This document shows positions 22,900 to 38,071 of a stretch of DNA of 64,000 nt, piece after piece. How positions within the stretch are numbered: the stretch's first letter is position 1; the number at the start of each line of letters is the position of its first letter. Source of the DNA: Paulinella micropora (taxonomy: Eukaryota > Cercozoa > Imbricatea > Euglyphida). The notes beneath the pieces were generated by a model. The model ran no database searches, was not told the origin of the DNA, and saw nothing but the letters and a program-made list of their open reading frames with translations. The position numbers and the translations under genes were made by a program. The DNA lies in contig BJOX01000079.1 of assembly GCA_009731375.1 (NCBI GenBank), positions 989,877 to 1,053,876 of the forward strand. Direction: 5' to 3'.

Positions 22900-23094
22900 C
22901 CTATCTACCTCACTTCCTACCAACCTATTTATATCGATCTATCTATCTTACCTACCTACCTATCTCAATCTATCAATCTATCAATCTATCAATCTATCAA
23001 TCTATATCAATCTATATCAATCTATATCAATCTATCAATCTATCGGTCTATCAATCTATCAATCTATCAATCAATCTATCAATCTATCAATCAG

Positions 23095-23176
<82 letters not shown>

Positions 23177-23201
23177 CATCTATCTATCTATTTATCTATT
23201 C

Positions 23202-23278
<77 letters not shown>

Positions 23279-23415
23279 CCTTCCTATCTACATATATACA
23301 TACATACACACAAACGCACACAGTATATTATATGTATGTGTATATATATATATACATAAATATGTATATATATATACATATATATACATATATTATATAT
23401 ATATATATAATATAT

Positions 23416-23468
<53 letters not shown>

Positions 23469-23720
23469 CACCTACATACCTACCTACCTACCTACGTACA
23501 TACATACATACATACATAAATACATAGACGTAATTATACACATGCACACACACACACACATACCAGTCTGGACGGTAAGAACCGACCCAGCAAACCGCCC
23601 TGCACACAACCATACATACGTACATACACACATACATACATACATACATGGATGTATATATATATATATATTTATATTATATATATATATATATTTATAT
23701 ATATGCTGCATTTTTCAATC
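22826..23720. repeat. (CTAT)n, (ATCA)n, (TA)n and (CATA)n arrays
   Basis: Intronic repeats. A short unique spacer lies at 23560-23610. Confidence 0.9.
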
Positions 23721-23726
23721 TGTCCC

Positions 23727-23795
<69 letters not shown>

Positions 23796-23859
23796 NNNNN
23801 NNNNNNNNNNNNNNNNNNNNNNNNNNNNNNNNNNNNNNNNNNNNNNNNNNNNNNNNNNN

Positions 23860-23932
<73 letters not shown>

Positions 23933-24204
23933 TAAAATAAACATATATATATATAAATATTATATATATATATATATGTTTATTTCTATTTATCTCCTCC
24001 TCTTCCTCCTCTTCCTCTTCTTCCTCTTCTACCTATTTTTGCTCTTCTTCTTCTTTTCCTTCTTTTCCTTCTTCTTCTTCTTCTCCTCCTCCTCCTCCTC
24101 CTCCTCCACGTGCTGTGCAGACACACCGAAAGACAACCAAACAGCGTCGCAACCACGCCAATAGAGAACAAGACCAAGAGAAGACCAAGAAGACCCCACA
24201 CCAG

Positions 24205-24242
<38 letters not shown>

Positions 24243-24284
24243 TACACACTTTATGTCTCTCTCTCTCTCACACACACACACACT

Positions 24285-24329
<45 letters not shown>

Positions 24330-24336
24330 TCCCTCT

Positions 24337-24394
<58 letters not shown>

Positions 24395-24492
24395 NNNNNN
24401 NNNNNNNNNNNNNNNNNNNNNNNNNNNNNNNNNNNNNNNNNNNNNNNNNNNNNNNNNNNNNNNNNNNNNNNNNNNNNNNNNNNNNNNNNNNG

Positions 24493-24524
<32 letters not shown>

Positions 24525-24580
24525 ACCAGGCCGCAGCACGCCCCTCGTATCTCCTCTCCGCCCTCACACGCCCGCGTCTC
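23721..24580. repeat. (CT)n, (TA)n, CTT-rich and poly(C) tracts, two N gaps
   Basis: N runs at 23796-23859 and 24395-24491. About 24490-24523 is poly(C). About 24524-24580 ('gaccaggccgcagcacg') is a conserved intron fragment also present at 45336-45400 and 63950-64000, next to the same exon in each gene copy. Confidence 0.85.
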
Positions 24581-25340
<760 letters not shown>

Positions 25341-25348
25341 GTACTTAC

Positions 25349-25396
25349 CTCGATCAAGAATTTTCCCCACTGTTTTTTGCGCTGCTGCGGGGTCAT
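25349..25396 (-). CDS. Gene A 48-bp linker exon
   Basis: A minus-strand micro-exon between the acceptor 'tgtgcgcag' and the donor GTAAGT. It encodes [16 protein letters not shown] in phase 0. The paralogous exon at 46679-46726 encodes [16 protein letters not shown] with identical boundaries. Conservation of TPQQR, W, K and the terminal IE with many other changes supports coding function. It extends the helix that closes the ankyrin stack. Confidence 0.8.
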
Positions 25397-25559
25397 CTGC
25401 GCACACGCACAGGCCAGCAGGCAGCTCAGCACCATCGCTCTGGCGCGCCCAGCAGCAGCAGCAGACAGCGCGCAGCACTGTGCTGCTGCCACCAGTCGGA
25501 CCACGGCACAGGTCACCTGCGGCGAAACTTTTAGACATGCCCCTTCCCCCCTGCTCCAC

Positions 25560-25665
25560 TTCTTTGGCTACCCGGTGTGTGTGTATGTGGGTGTGAGTGT
25601 GTATGTGTGTGTGCGTGTATGACAGCGTGTGTATTATATTATTCTTAAAACATATATGTACGTGC

Positions 25666-25698
<33 letters not shown>

Positions 25699-25866
25699 TG
25701 CATGCATGCATGCATGTGTATTTATGTGTATTTATGTGTACGTACACACAATATACATACACAAAATGTGCACACATACAAGATACACACATACAATGTA
25801 CATTCATACATACATACATACGTACGTACATGCACATATATGTGGTGTATGTGTATGTTCATGCAT

Positions 25867-25918
<52 letters not shown>

Positions 25919-25925
25919 CTGTTAC
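25560..25925. repeat. (GT)n, (GTAT)n, (CATA)n and (CT)n arrays
   Basis: Intron between the linker exon and the capping ankyrin exon. The same order of microsatellites occurs in gene B at 46917-47390. About 25397-25560 is GC-rich intron sequence homologous to 46727-46910. Confidence 0.9.
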
Positions 25926-26014
25926 AGAAATGTCTCCTGTCGCTGTGTGCTATCTGTGCTGTGGCAGGGCATATGTTGGCAGAGACGGCAGAGCGCAGCG
26001 CAGGCAGCAGTGAC

Positions 26015-26092
26015 CTTCGCCACCTCCTCCAGCATCTTGGCCGTTTCCGGCTTGTTGTATAGGCGCGCAAGGTTGAGTGCAGTTTGGCCGTC
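26015..26092 (-). CDS. Gene A exon: C-terminal capping ankyrin-like repeat
   Basis: The minus-strand exon starts after 'gtgtgtgttcag' with DGQTALNLARLYNKPETAKM and continues LEEVAK to a possible donor AAG|GTCACT, 78 bases in phase 0. D-G-x-T-A-L-x-x-A-R is the ankyrin repeat start. It lacks the GA-x-V-N loop and runs on as helix, as expected for a terminal cap. The paralogue is at 47439-47516. The GTCACT donor is weak. Reading on gives about 20 further codons, so the 3' end carries some doubt. Confidence 0.75.
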
Positions 26093-26199
26093 CTGAACAC
26101 ACACACAGCACACATGATGCAGCCGCCGAGCTGTGTGCTGCACACTCTGCGCGCAAGCGAAACAGGCAAGGCCAAGGCAGTCCAAGAGATAACTAGAAA

Positions 26200-26350
26200 A
26201 AAAGATGGATAGATAGATAGATGGATAGATAGATAGATGGATAGATAGATAGATGGATAGATAGATAGATGGATAGATAGATAGATAGATAGATAGAGAA
26301 AAGAATAGATAGACAGATAGATAAATACATAAATAGATTAATAGATAGAC

Positions 26351-26386
<36 letters not shown>

Positions 26387-26522
26387 CGATAGATCGATAG
26401 ATCGATAGATAGATAGATAGATAGATAGGTAGAATGAATAAATAGATAGATAGATAGATAGATAGGTAGGTAGATATATAGATAGATAGATAAATAGGTA
26501 GGTAGGTAGGTAGGTAGATAGG

Positions 26523-26545
<23 letters not shown>
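26200..26545. repeat. (GATA)n array
   Basis: GATA with GATG, CGAT and TAGG variants, in the intron between two ankyrin exons. Confidence 0.95.
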
Positions 26546-26547
<2 letters not shown>

Positions 26548-26556
<9 letters not shown>

Positions 26557-26621
26557 TACTATGCCCGGGCGCTCAAAAAGAGACCCCGCGCAACAAAAGC
26601 TCATGTATTGGAGAAAAGATG

Positions 26622-26622
<1 letters not shown>
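26548..26622. repeat. Dispersed repeat R4, left arm
   Basis: 'tatgcccgggcgctcaaaaa' and the following ~55 bases are the inverted counterpart of 27600-27668. A third, diverged copy lies at 47913-47990. The two arms bracket the CATAT satellite. Confidence 0.8.
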
Positions 26623-28789
<2,167 letters not shown>

Positions 28790-28790
<1 letters not shown>

Positions 28791-28906
28791 GACTGCATAC
28801 ATCCAGGGCTTAGTGCCCAAATCCAGCTCGCTGCCCAACCACCTTCTGGCGACTGGCTGGAATGGATGCCTATGTCCTCGGATATGCAGCGCTTATAGAC
28901 CAAACA

Positions 28907-28969
<63 letters not shown>

Positions 28970-29050
28970 TCTATCTATTCTATCTATTCTATCTATTCTA
29001 CCTATTCTACCTATTCTATCTATTCTATCTATTCTATCTATTCTATCTAT

Positions 29051-29125
<75 letters not shown>

Positions 29126-29225
29126 ATCTATCTATCTTTCGATCATGAACACATCCATCCATCCATAAGGTGAGGCACATACTATTTCAAGTAACCGTGT
29201 GCGTTAGGTTCTGTCCTGAACGCTC
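28790..29225. repeat. Dispersed R2 fragment, (CTAT)n and R3 fragment
   Basis: R2 (28790-28908, 'ggaatggatgcctatgtcct') and R3 (about 29140-29228, 'aagtaaccgtgtgcgttagg') surround a CTAT array. The same R2, CTAT, R3 order occurs at 33960-34312, directly next to an ankyrin exon, so this is a duplicated intron segment. Confidence 0.8.
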
Positions 29226-29235
29226 AATTGCCAAA

Positions 29236-29248
29236 ACATGGATGGATG

Positions 29249-29282
<34 letters not shown>

Positions 29283-29469
29283 GATAGACAGATAGATAGA
29301 TAGATAGATAGATGACAGACAGATAGATAGATAGACAGATAGACAGATAGATAGATAGATAGATAGATAGATAGGTAGATAGGTAGATAGGTAGGTAGGT
29401 GGGTGGGTGGGTAGGTAGGTAGGTAGGTAGGTAGGTAGGTAGGTAGATAGATAGATAGATAGATAGATG

Positions 29470-29500
<31 letters not shown>

Positions 29501-29505
29501 GATTT
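29236..29505. repeat. (GATA)n and (GTAG)n array
   Basis: Tetranucleotide intron repeat. Confidence 0.95.
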
Positions 29506-29589
29506 TCCCTACAGCAAGCTCTGTGTTGGCCACATATCACCTTCTAACTCCCTCTAGTTGGCTCAAACGAGTCGTGTTGTGACTCTTGC

Positions 29590-29760
29590 CAAAAAACCAG
29601 GAATTTCGGCGGTCAGGACACTCCCCTAACGCAAATATTTGCTTGAATTCCAAAAAAACCACCTCAGCGTCGAGGACGAGTCTGGGGCTTGACGCCCTGC
29701 AAGTCTCAGCTCCCAACTCCTCCTGGCGGCCACAAACCGTCAGTTCTTCCCACAGTTTTC
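29590..29760 (-). repeat. Single diverged block A of the composite repeat
   Basis: Reads in reverse orientation to the blocks at 10-15 kb and retains 'acgcaaatatttgc', 'gaattccaaaaaaa', 'gagtctggggct' and 'ctcccaactcctcctgg'. It is a solitary copy inside the gene A intron. Confidence 0.75.
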
Positions 29761-29854
29761 CCGGGGTATGCGCATGGCATGCTCTGGCTCACTCTCTCTT
29801 TCTCTCTCTCTCTGTCTCTCATCTTCCCCTCTTTCCCCTCTCCCTCCTGCTTAC

Positions 29855-29953
29855 GTTGCTCTTAGCCTCGAGGTTAGCGCCGGCCGCCAGCAGCGCCTGC
29901 GCCGTCGCAGTGTACCCCCAGCGTCCGGCCAGGATCAGCGCCGTGAAGCCGTC
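29855..29953 (-). CDS. Gene A exon: ankyrin repeat 2
   Basis: Exactly 99 bases (33 codons, phase 0) between the acceptor 'ctgtgtatag' and the donor GTAAGC. It encodes DGFTALILAGRWGYTATAQA followed by LLAAGANLEAKSN. This matches the ankyrin consensus (D-G-x-T-x-L, G-x-T-x-x-A-x-x-LL, GA-N-x-x-A). Ankyrin repeats stack into a protein-binding solenoid. The one-exon-one-repeat structure matches the exon at 34324-34422. Confidence 0.88.
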
Positions 29954-29974
29954 CTATACACAGCAGACCAGACC

Positions 29975-30225
29975 AGGTGCGACGTGCGGGGGGGGGGGAG
30001 AGGAGGAGGAGGAGGAGGAGGAGGACGAGGGCAGCGCGCTCGCAGCAGGCAGCGGGCACACACACACATACATACATACACATGCTGCTGGCCCCTCCGG
30101 CCCGCACAGTTGCNNNNNNNNNNGGGGGGGGGGGGGGGGGGGGGGGGAGGGAGAGGAGAAGGAGGAGGAGGAGGAGGAGGGTGAGGGAGAAGGAGAAGGA
30201 GGGCAGCGCGCTCGCAGCAGGCAGC

Positions 30226-30274
<49 letters not shown>

Positions 30275-30345
30275 ACACACACACACACACACACACACAC
30301 CACAACGCAGCTGGCCCCTCCGGCCCGCACGGCTGCTACACCACA
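29975..30345. repeat. Tandem duplication of ~180 bp with (GGA)n, (CA)n and a 10-N gap
   Basis: Two copies of a unit with poly(G), (GGA)n, 'cgcgctcgcagcaggcagcg', (CA)n and 'gctggcccctccggcccgca'. The gap at 30114-30123 lies between them beside poly(G). Confidence 0.85.
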
Positions 30346-30371
30346 TCCCACCACCAAGAAACAACGCAAAT

Positions 30372-32050
30372 CTGCATTTTCCTCTTCAGGACAAACGCCT
30401 AACGCAATTATCTATGAATTTCTGATTTGCAGCACCCAAAACGACTAGAAAGCTGAGACTTGGTCCATACACAGCTTGCTGCGTGAAAAATTTGCCAAAA
30501 CCAAAACTTAGCAATTTTCGGCATTTTCCTGTTCAGGACAAACGCCTAACGCAATTATCTACAAATTTCTGATTTGCAGCACCCAAAACGAATAGGAAGC
30601 TGAGACTTGAGGTACACACAGCTTGCTGAGTGAAAAATTTGCCGAAACCAAAACTTGGCGATTTTTGGCATTTTCCTCTTCAGGACAAACGCCTAACGCA
30701 ATTATCTACAAATTTCTGAATTGAAGCCCCCAAAACGACTAGGAAGCTGAGACTTGGTCCACACACAGCTTGCTGGGTGCAAAATTTGCCAAAACCAAAA
30801 CTTACCAATTTTCTGCATTTTCCTGTTCAGGACAAACACCTAACGCAATTATCTATGAATTTCTGATTTGCAGCCCCCAAAACGACTAGGAAGCTGAGAC
30901 TTGGTCCACACACAGCTTGCTGCGTTAAAAAATTGTCAAAACCAAAATTTGTTGATTTTTGGCATTTTCCTGTTCAGGACACACGCCTAACGCAATTATC
31001 TATGAATTTCTGATTTGCAGCCCCCAAAACGAATAGGAAGCTGAGAATTTGTTCACACACAGCTTGATGAGTGAAAAATTTGCCGCAACCAAAACTTGTT
31101 GATTTTTGGCATTTCCCTGTTCAGGACAAACGCCTAACGCAATTATCTACACATTTCTGAATTGAAGCCACCAAAACGACTAGGAAGCTGAGAATTGGTT
31201 CAAACACAGCTTGCTGCGTGAAAAATTTGCCAGAACCAAAGTTTGGCGATTTTTGGCATTTTCCTGTTCAGGACAAACGCCTAACGCAATTATCTATGAA
31301 TTTCTTATTTGCAGCCACCAAAACGACTAGGAAGCTGAGACTTGGTCCACACACAGGTTGCTGCGTGAAAAAATTGTCAAAACCAAAATTTATTGATTTT
31401 TGGCATTTTCCTGTTCAGGACAAACACCTAACGCAATTATCTACAAATTTCTGAATTGAAGCCCCCAAAACGAATAGGAAGCTGAGACTTGGTGTACACA
31501 CAGCTTGCTGAGTGAAAAATTTGCCAAAACCAAAGTGTGGCAATTTTTGGCATTTTCCTGTTCAGGACAAACGCCTAACGCAATTATGTACAAGTTTCTG
31601 AATTGCAGCACCCAAAACGACTAGGAAGCTGAGACTTGGTTCACACACAGCTTGCTGAGTGAAAAATTTACCAAAACCAAAACTTAGCGATTTTTGGCAT
31701 TTTCCTGTTTAGGACAAACGCCTAACGCAATTATCTACAAATTTCTTATTTGAAGCCCCCAAAACGACTAGGGAGCTGAGACTTGGTGTACACACAGATT
31801 GCTGAGTGAAAAATTTATCAAAACCAAAATTTGGCGATATTCGGCATTTTCCTGTTCAGGACAAACGCCTAACGCAATTATCTACAAATTTCTGATTTGC
31901 AGCCCCCAAAACGACTAGGAAGCTGAGACTTGGTGTACATTCAGCTTGCTGCGTGCAAAATTTGCCGGAACCAAAATTTGGCGATTACTGGCATTTTCCT
32001 CTTCAGGACAAACGCCTAACGCAATAATCTACAAATTTCTTATTTGTAGC
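30372..32050 (+). repeat. Satellite with exact 147-bp period, about 11.5 copies
   Basis: The word 'ttcaggaca' (one copy 'tttaggaca') starts at 30385, 30532, 30679, 30826, 30973, 31120, 31267, 31414, 31561, 31708, 31855 and 32002, always 147 bases apart. The monomer also contains 'cctaacgcaattatctac', 'ccaaaacgactaggaagctg' and 'gtgaaaaatttgcc'. Copies differ by substitutions but not by net length. No coding was found. It ends in poly(C) and the gap at 32079-32569. Confidence 0.95.
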
Positions 32051-32615
32051 CCCCCCCCCCCCCCCCCCCCCCCCCCCCNNNNNNNNNNNNNNNNNNNNNN
32101 NNNNNNNNNNNNNNNNNNNNNNNNNNNNNNNNNNNNNNNNNNNNNNNNNNNNNNNNNNNNNNNNNNNNNNNNNNNNNNNNNNNNNNNNNNNNNNNNNNNN
32201 NNNNNNNNNNNNNNNNNNNNNNNNNNNNNNNNNNNNNNNNNNNNNNNNNNNNNNNNNNNNNNNNNNNNNNNNNNNNNNNNNNNNNNNNNNNNNNNNNNNN
32301 NNNNNNNNNNNNNNNNNNNNNNNNNNNNNNNNNNNNNNNNNNNNNNNNNNNNNNNNNNNNNNNNNNNNNNNNNNNNNNNNNNNNNNNNNNNNNNNNNNNN
32401 NNNNNNNNNNNNNNNNNNNNNNNNNNNNNNNNNNNNNNNNNNNNNNNNNNNNNNNNNNNNNNNNNNNNNNNNNNNNNNNNNNNNNNNNNNNNNNNNNNNN
32501 NNNNNNNNNNNNNNNNNNNNNNNNNNNNNNNNNNNNNNNNNNNNNNNNNNNNNNNNNNNNNNNNNNNNNTTTTTCCCCCCCCCCCCCCCCCCCCAAACGA
32601 CTAGTAAGCTGCGAC
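32051..32615. other. Poly(C) and a 491-N gap
   Basis: Poly(C) flanks both sides of the N run (32079-32569). The sequence to the right (32595-32622) is again 147-bp monomer ('aaacgactagtaagctg'), so the satellite probably continues through the gap. Confidence 0.85.
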
Positions 32616-32669
32616 TTGGTGTACACGTATGTATGTACACATATACATACACATATGCACAAACGCGAA

Positions 32670-32675
32670 ATAACC

Positions 32676-32744
<69 letters not shown>

Positions 32745-32767
32745 AATCTATCTATCTATAGATAGAT

Positions 32768-32808
<41 letters not shown>

Positions 32809-32822
32809 CGGATAGATAGACG

Positions 32823-32853
<31 letters not shown>

Positions 32854-32942
32854 TTATTTGGTCTATCAGTGCTTCATATCAGATGATATAGGCATCCATT
32901 TCACCTCGCCTCCACTTGGAGGCTGGGCAGCGGGCTGCAGCT

Positions 32943-32977
<35 letters not shown>

Positions 32978-33000
32978 CGATAGATAGATAGATATGTTTG
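32670..33000. repeat. (CTAT)n and (GATA)n inverted array; R2 fragments
   Basis: (CTAT)n (32678-32758) is followed at once by (GATA)n (32759-32855), a hairpin-capable arrangement. R2 fragments lie at 32856-32940 and from 32990 on. Confidence 0.9.
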
Positions 33001-33655
33001 GTTATCAGCTCTGCATATCCGAAGACATAGGCATCCATTCCACCCCGCCGCCAATCGGCGACTGGGTAGCGGGCTGGTATTGGGCACTAGGCACCCATCC
33101 CTGGCTGGACGGGCGCCTAGTAGACCCAGTCACGTACAGGAGCACGTGACCCCCCCCAGGCTTTCCCCGGGGCCAGCCTTTCGCGGGGGCTGGACTATAT
33201 CTTAAAGATCTCCCTGCTAATATGCCTACCAGCACACAGGGATATCCCCACTCCCGTTTAGTCTCTGAACCTTTCCCGTTTGTCAGGACACCACTGGGTA
33301 GTGGCGACGGAGGACTACCGGGCAGCTGCGGTGCTGACAGAAGTGGGCCGACGTCGAGAGTAGTGGCCGTTTGCAGTTACCATTGGTCACTATAAATCAC
33401 GGCGGAACACAAAGTCAGCAGGCAGCAAACCAAGGAGGTAGTCGTACCGAGTAGGAGCCATGCGCGGGGTTGGTCTGACAAGAAGGGACTTGGCTGCGGA
33501 TTGCCCAATCCTTTGAGTTTTTACCATCCGACGACCGTTACATCGCCTGCTGCACCTCGGTTTCCCGGAGGCCGCGGTATCAAAGGCTCTCAGGACTTTC
33601 CCGCAATATGAGAGTGTATCGAGGGCCCATGACACCGTAACTTACGGTGGGTACT
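33001..33655 (-). repeat. R2 with an extended unrecognised 560-bp segment
   Basis: The first ~100 bases are R2 in reverse orientation ('gcatccattccaccccgcc'). The rest is complex, non-repetitive in this window and GC-balanced. One minus-strand frame of 81 codons has many Arg/Cys/Leu (for example CSRRCNGRRMVKTQR). It could be a decayed retroelement piece, but no diagnostic domain is visible. Confidence 0.5.
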
Positions 33656-33727
33656 CTACCTGTCTGCCTTCTTACCTACCTACCTACCTATCTATCTGTC
33701 TACCTTCCTATCTACCTACTTACTTAC

Positions 33728-33796
<69 letters not shown>

Positions 33797-33890
33797 AAGG
33801 TATCTTTCTATCTACCTACTATCTACCTTGCTACCTACCTGCTCACTTACTTACTTACCTATTTACCTACCAACAAATCTATCTATCTAC

Positions 33891-33963
<73 letters not shown>

Positions 33964-34084
33964 GATCAGACTGCATACAACCGCGACTTAGTGCCCAGCT
34001 CCCGCGCGCTGCCCGATCACCTCCTGGTAACTGGGTGGAATGGATGTCTATGTCATCGGATATGTAGCGCTCACAGACCAAGCA

Positions 34085-34146
<62 letters not shown>

Positions 34147-34183
34147 CCTACCTACCTACCTACCTACCTACCTACCTACCTAC

Positions 34184-34220
<37 letters not shown>

Positions 34221-34312
34221 ATGAATATATTAATCTATCCAAAAGGTGAGGCACGTTGTATTTCAAGTAACCGTGTGCGTTAGGTTCTGTCCTGAACGCT
34301 CAATGGCCAAAA
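33656..34312. repeat. (CTAT)/(CTAC) arrays, R2 (33961-34085) and R3 (34217-34312)
   Basis: Same order as 28790-29225. R3 ends 11 bases from the donor of the ankyrin exon at 34324. Confidence 0.85.
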
Positions 34313-34323
34313 TCACAGCTTAC

Positions 34324-34422
34324 CCTGTTTGTTGCATTAACGTTGGCCCGTGCAGTCAGAAGTGCCTCGGCGACGGCGGTGTGGCCCTTCATACCGGCGT
34401 TGACCAGGGCCGGATAGCCATC
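34324..34422 (-). CDS. Gene A exon: ankyrin repeat 1
   Basis: Exactly 99 bases in phase 0 between the acceptor 'gtcttgtatag' and the donor GTAAGC. It encodes [20 protein letters not shown] then [23 protein letters not shown] and the AN-V-N-A loop are canonical ankyrin. Pro replaces the usual Thr in the D-G-x-T motif. Splice sites and length are the same as at 29855-29953, so the two are probably exon duplicates. Confidence 0.88.
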
Positions 34423-34484
34423 CTATACAAGACAGAGAAACCACAGGTCAGGGCAAGAAGCAGGCGAGGGCATCTGATTCTGTG

Positions 34485-34981
<497 letters not shown>

Positions 34982-34982
<1 letters not shown>

Positions 34983-35223
34983 GTGCTTCTCAGTCAATGG
35001 CGAATGCATTTCTGCACATGTTCCTCCATCGTCCCACCCGCGAGGGGAGTACGAAGATTTGACCGATAGCTCTACTGACACCCCCGCAGGGCAGCTCCAA
35101 GCCTTCCAGACAGACCAATATTTTTTAAAGAAAACGTTCTTTTGAAAATATTGGCACCGACGGGAATCGAACTGGCGACAGGTTCCAGATGGTAGACCTT
35201 AACCACTGAGCTATCGCGGTGCC
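34982..35223 (-). mobile_element. tRNA-derived SINE, diverged full-length copy
   Basis: On the minus strand the head starts GGCACCG and closes with CGGTGCC, a seven-pair acceptor-like stem. The A box is TAGCTCAGTGG and the B box AGTTCGATTCC. The body is more diverged than in the other copies, with 'ttctttaaaaaatattggt' in place of the usual repeat. The 3' end 'gagaagcac' and the ATT tail are kept. This looks like an older or separate subfamily. Confidence 0.88.
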
Positions 35224-35270
<47 letters not shown>

Positions 35271-35345
35271 TAATAATGATGATGATGATGATAATAATAA
35301 TAATAATAATAATAATAATAGTAATAATAATAATAATAATAATAG

Positions 35346-35424
<79 letters not shown>
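35224..35424. repeat. (AAT)n/(ATT)n array
   Basis: Lies between the SINE and the inverted composite repeat. Confidence 0.95.
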
Positions 35425-35473
35425 TAGGGGCTGCGCCAACACCTGAAAGGATGGTTTTCGTTGCGCTTCGCGC

Positions 35474-35510
<37 letters not shown>

Positions 35511-36583
35511 NNNNNNNNNNTTGAATTGCAAACCAGGGTTCCCGGGGGGAGGGCCCCCCGGACCCCCCCTTCCCCGTAGAGAGGGTACGTTGAATTTCCA
35601 ACCAGGGTTCCCAGGGGGGGGGGGGGCCAAGTGGCACCTGGTGTGCGCAAGTGGCGCCTGGTGGCGCAGAAAACCAGAAAAGACTGGTTTGGGTGCCACC
35701 CGGCACCATAATTATTCTATTTTCGAAGAGAGCTCATCAGGTAGTACCGGGTACACCAAATATCAGCCTCAAACTCCCTCTGGTTTCCCCAAGTGGCACC
35801 TGGTGGCAAAAAACCTCAAAATTGGGATGTGGGTGCCACCCGCGACCACAATTGGTACGTACATACTCTATTTTTTGGTTTCCGGGGGGAGAGCCCCCCG
35901 AACCCCCCCTTTCCATTCGACAGGGTACGTTGAATTGCCGGAGGCACCGGCAAGTGCCACCTGGTGGCAAAAATACCTGAAATTTGGGGTGTGGGTGCCA
36001 CCCGCGACCACAATCGGTACGTACATACGCTATTTTTGGGTTTCCGGGGGGGAGAGCCCCCCGGACCCCCCCTTTCCATTCGACAGGGTACGTTCAATTG
36101 CCGGAGGCACCGGCAAGGACTGCTAAAAAACAAGGCACTTTGGCATTCAGGACACTCCCCTAACGCAAATATTTGCGTGAATTCCAAAAAAATCATATCA
36201 GCATCAAGGTAGAGTCTGGGGCTAACCACCCTGCCAATATGAGCTCCCAACTCCTCCTGGTTCCCACAAAGCATGATTTATAGGGATGGGGGGGTGCAAA
36301 AAAAGCCTAAAAAAACAAGGAAATTTTGCATTCAGGACACTGCCCTAACGCAAATATTTGCGTGAATTTCACAAAAAAAATTATATCAGCATCAACATCG
36401 AGTCTGGGGCTAACCACCCTGCAAATATGAGCTCCCAACTCCTCGTTCCGACAAACCATGATTTATAGGGACAGGGGTGCAGAAATGGTGGGGAGGTGGG
36501 GGTGGGGGTGGGGGTGGGGTACACAATTTTCATTTTCCACCTCCCCCCAAACCCCCCACCCCCTTCTCCAACACCTTTCAGGG

Positions 36584-36590
<7 letters not shown>
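35425..36590 (-). repeat. Composite repeat, one inverted copy
   Basis: Blocks D, C, B, B, A, A and the next D start are in the opposite orientation to 10-15.4 kb. Poly(C) and a 10-N gap (35511-35520) lie in block D. 'acgcaaatatttgcgt' recurs at about 36166 and 36348. Confidence 0.88.
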
Positions 36591-37060
<470 letters not shown>

Positions 37061-37178
37061 AGTTGAACAAGTTGTGTTGGCAATTAGTTGTGTGGTTAGA
37101 CGCTGCACGGCGCCGTCTTTGCTGGCTGGTCTGCCTGTCTGCAGCTCTGCCTGCCTCCTCTCCCTCTCGCGCACTTAC

Positions 37179-37277
37179 CGAGCCTTTCGAGTCGGCAGAC
37201 ACGCCCTGCGCCAAAAGGTCCTTGACGCGCTGCAGGTTGCCGTTCTCCGCCTCCTGGGCCAACTCCTGACCGGACAT
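37179..37277 (-). CDS. Gene A first coding exon
   Basis: ATG on the minus strand, then 33 codons (MSGQELAQEAENGNLQRVKD, then LLAQGVSADSKGS), to the donor GTAAGT in phase 0. Residues 6-33 (A-x-x-GNLQRVKDLLAQGVSADSKGS) resemble an N-terminal ankyrin half-repeat cap. The near-identical exon at 50040-50138 fixes the start and end. A 'ctctctctag' directly before CCATG looks like an acceptor, so an intron in the 5' untranslated region is possible. Confidence 0.85.
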
Positions 37278-37289
37278 GGCTAGAGAGAG

Positions 37290-37363
37290 GAGAGAGGAGA
37301 CGAGAGGAGAGGAGAGGAGGACGAACAGGCGCGAGCAGAAGGAGAAAGGCAGAGCAGGAGAGA

Positions 37364-37451
<88 letters not shown>

Positions 37452-37472
37452 CACACACACAGAGAGAGAGAC

Positions 37473-37503
<31 letters not shown>

Positions 37504-37520
37504 AAGTATGTATCTATGTA
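37290..37520 (-). promoter_or_regulatory. Polypurine/pyrimidine (GA)n tract upstream of the gene A start
   Basis: On the coding (minus) strand this is a (CT)n tract 10-230 bases upstream of the ATG. The equivalent tract lies at 50150-50310 for gene B. It could be a GAGA-type promoter element, a 5' leader or an intron end. No TATA box was identified. Confidence 0.35.
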
Positions 37521-37722
37521 TCTATGCATCTATTTACCTATGTATGTATGTATGTATATGTGTACGTATGTATGTATGTATGTATGTATGTATGTATGTA
37601 TGTATATATGTATGTATGTATGTAAAGGTGTTGATTTCTGTATGTATGTGTGTACGCACGCATGTTGCGGTCGTACATGCTGCGGCGCGAAACACAACAG
37701 AAACAACAACAGCAACAACAGC

Positions 37723-37753
<31 letters not shown>

Positions 37754-38020
37754 GCGACAAACAACAACAAACAAAAACAACAACAGCAGCAGCAGCAACA
37801 ACAACAACAACAACATCAACAGCAACAAGTTACAGCAACAACAACAACAACAACACTAGCAGCGACAACCTCAACAGAAACAACAGAAACAACGACAACA
37901 ACAACAACAACAACAACAACACCAACAACACCAACAACAACAGAAACAACAACAAAAACAACAATATGTATATATGTATGTATGTGTGTATGTATATATA
38001 TAATGTATGTAATGTATATT
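37521..38020. repeat. (TATG)n and (CAA)n arrays
   Basis: (CAA)n with CAG/AAA variants at 37686-37965. The short spacer 'gcggtcgtacatgctgcgg' precedes it. The same series is at 50340-50730. It is upstream of the gene A ATG. Confidence 0.95.
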
Positions 38021-38023
38021 GTG

Positions 38024-38071
<48 letters not shown>

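Noticed and set aside
30372-32050. CRISPR array
   Set aside because: The repeats are 147 bp and contiguous with no unique spacers, and the genome is eukaryotic.
33390-33635. Retroelement protein fragment (81 codons)
   Set aside because: The composition is suggestive, but no reverse transcriptase, endonuclease or zinc-knuckle motif can be seen, so it was left as unclassified repeat.
37686-37965. Polyglutamine/polyasparagine coding exon in (CAA)n
   Set aside because: It lies upstream of the ATG of gene A with no splice signals and is duplicated exactly with non-coding flanks at 50.45 kb.
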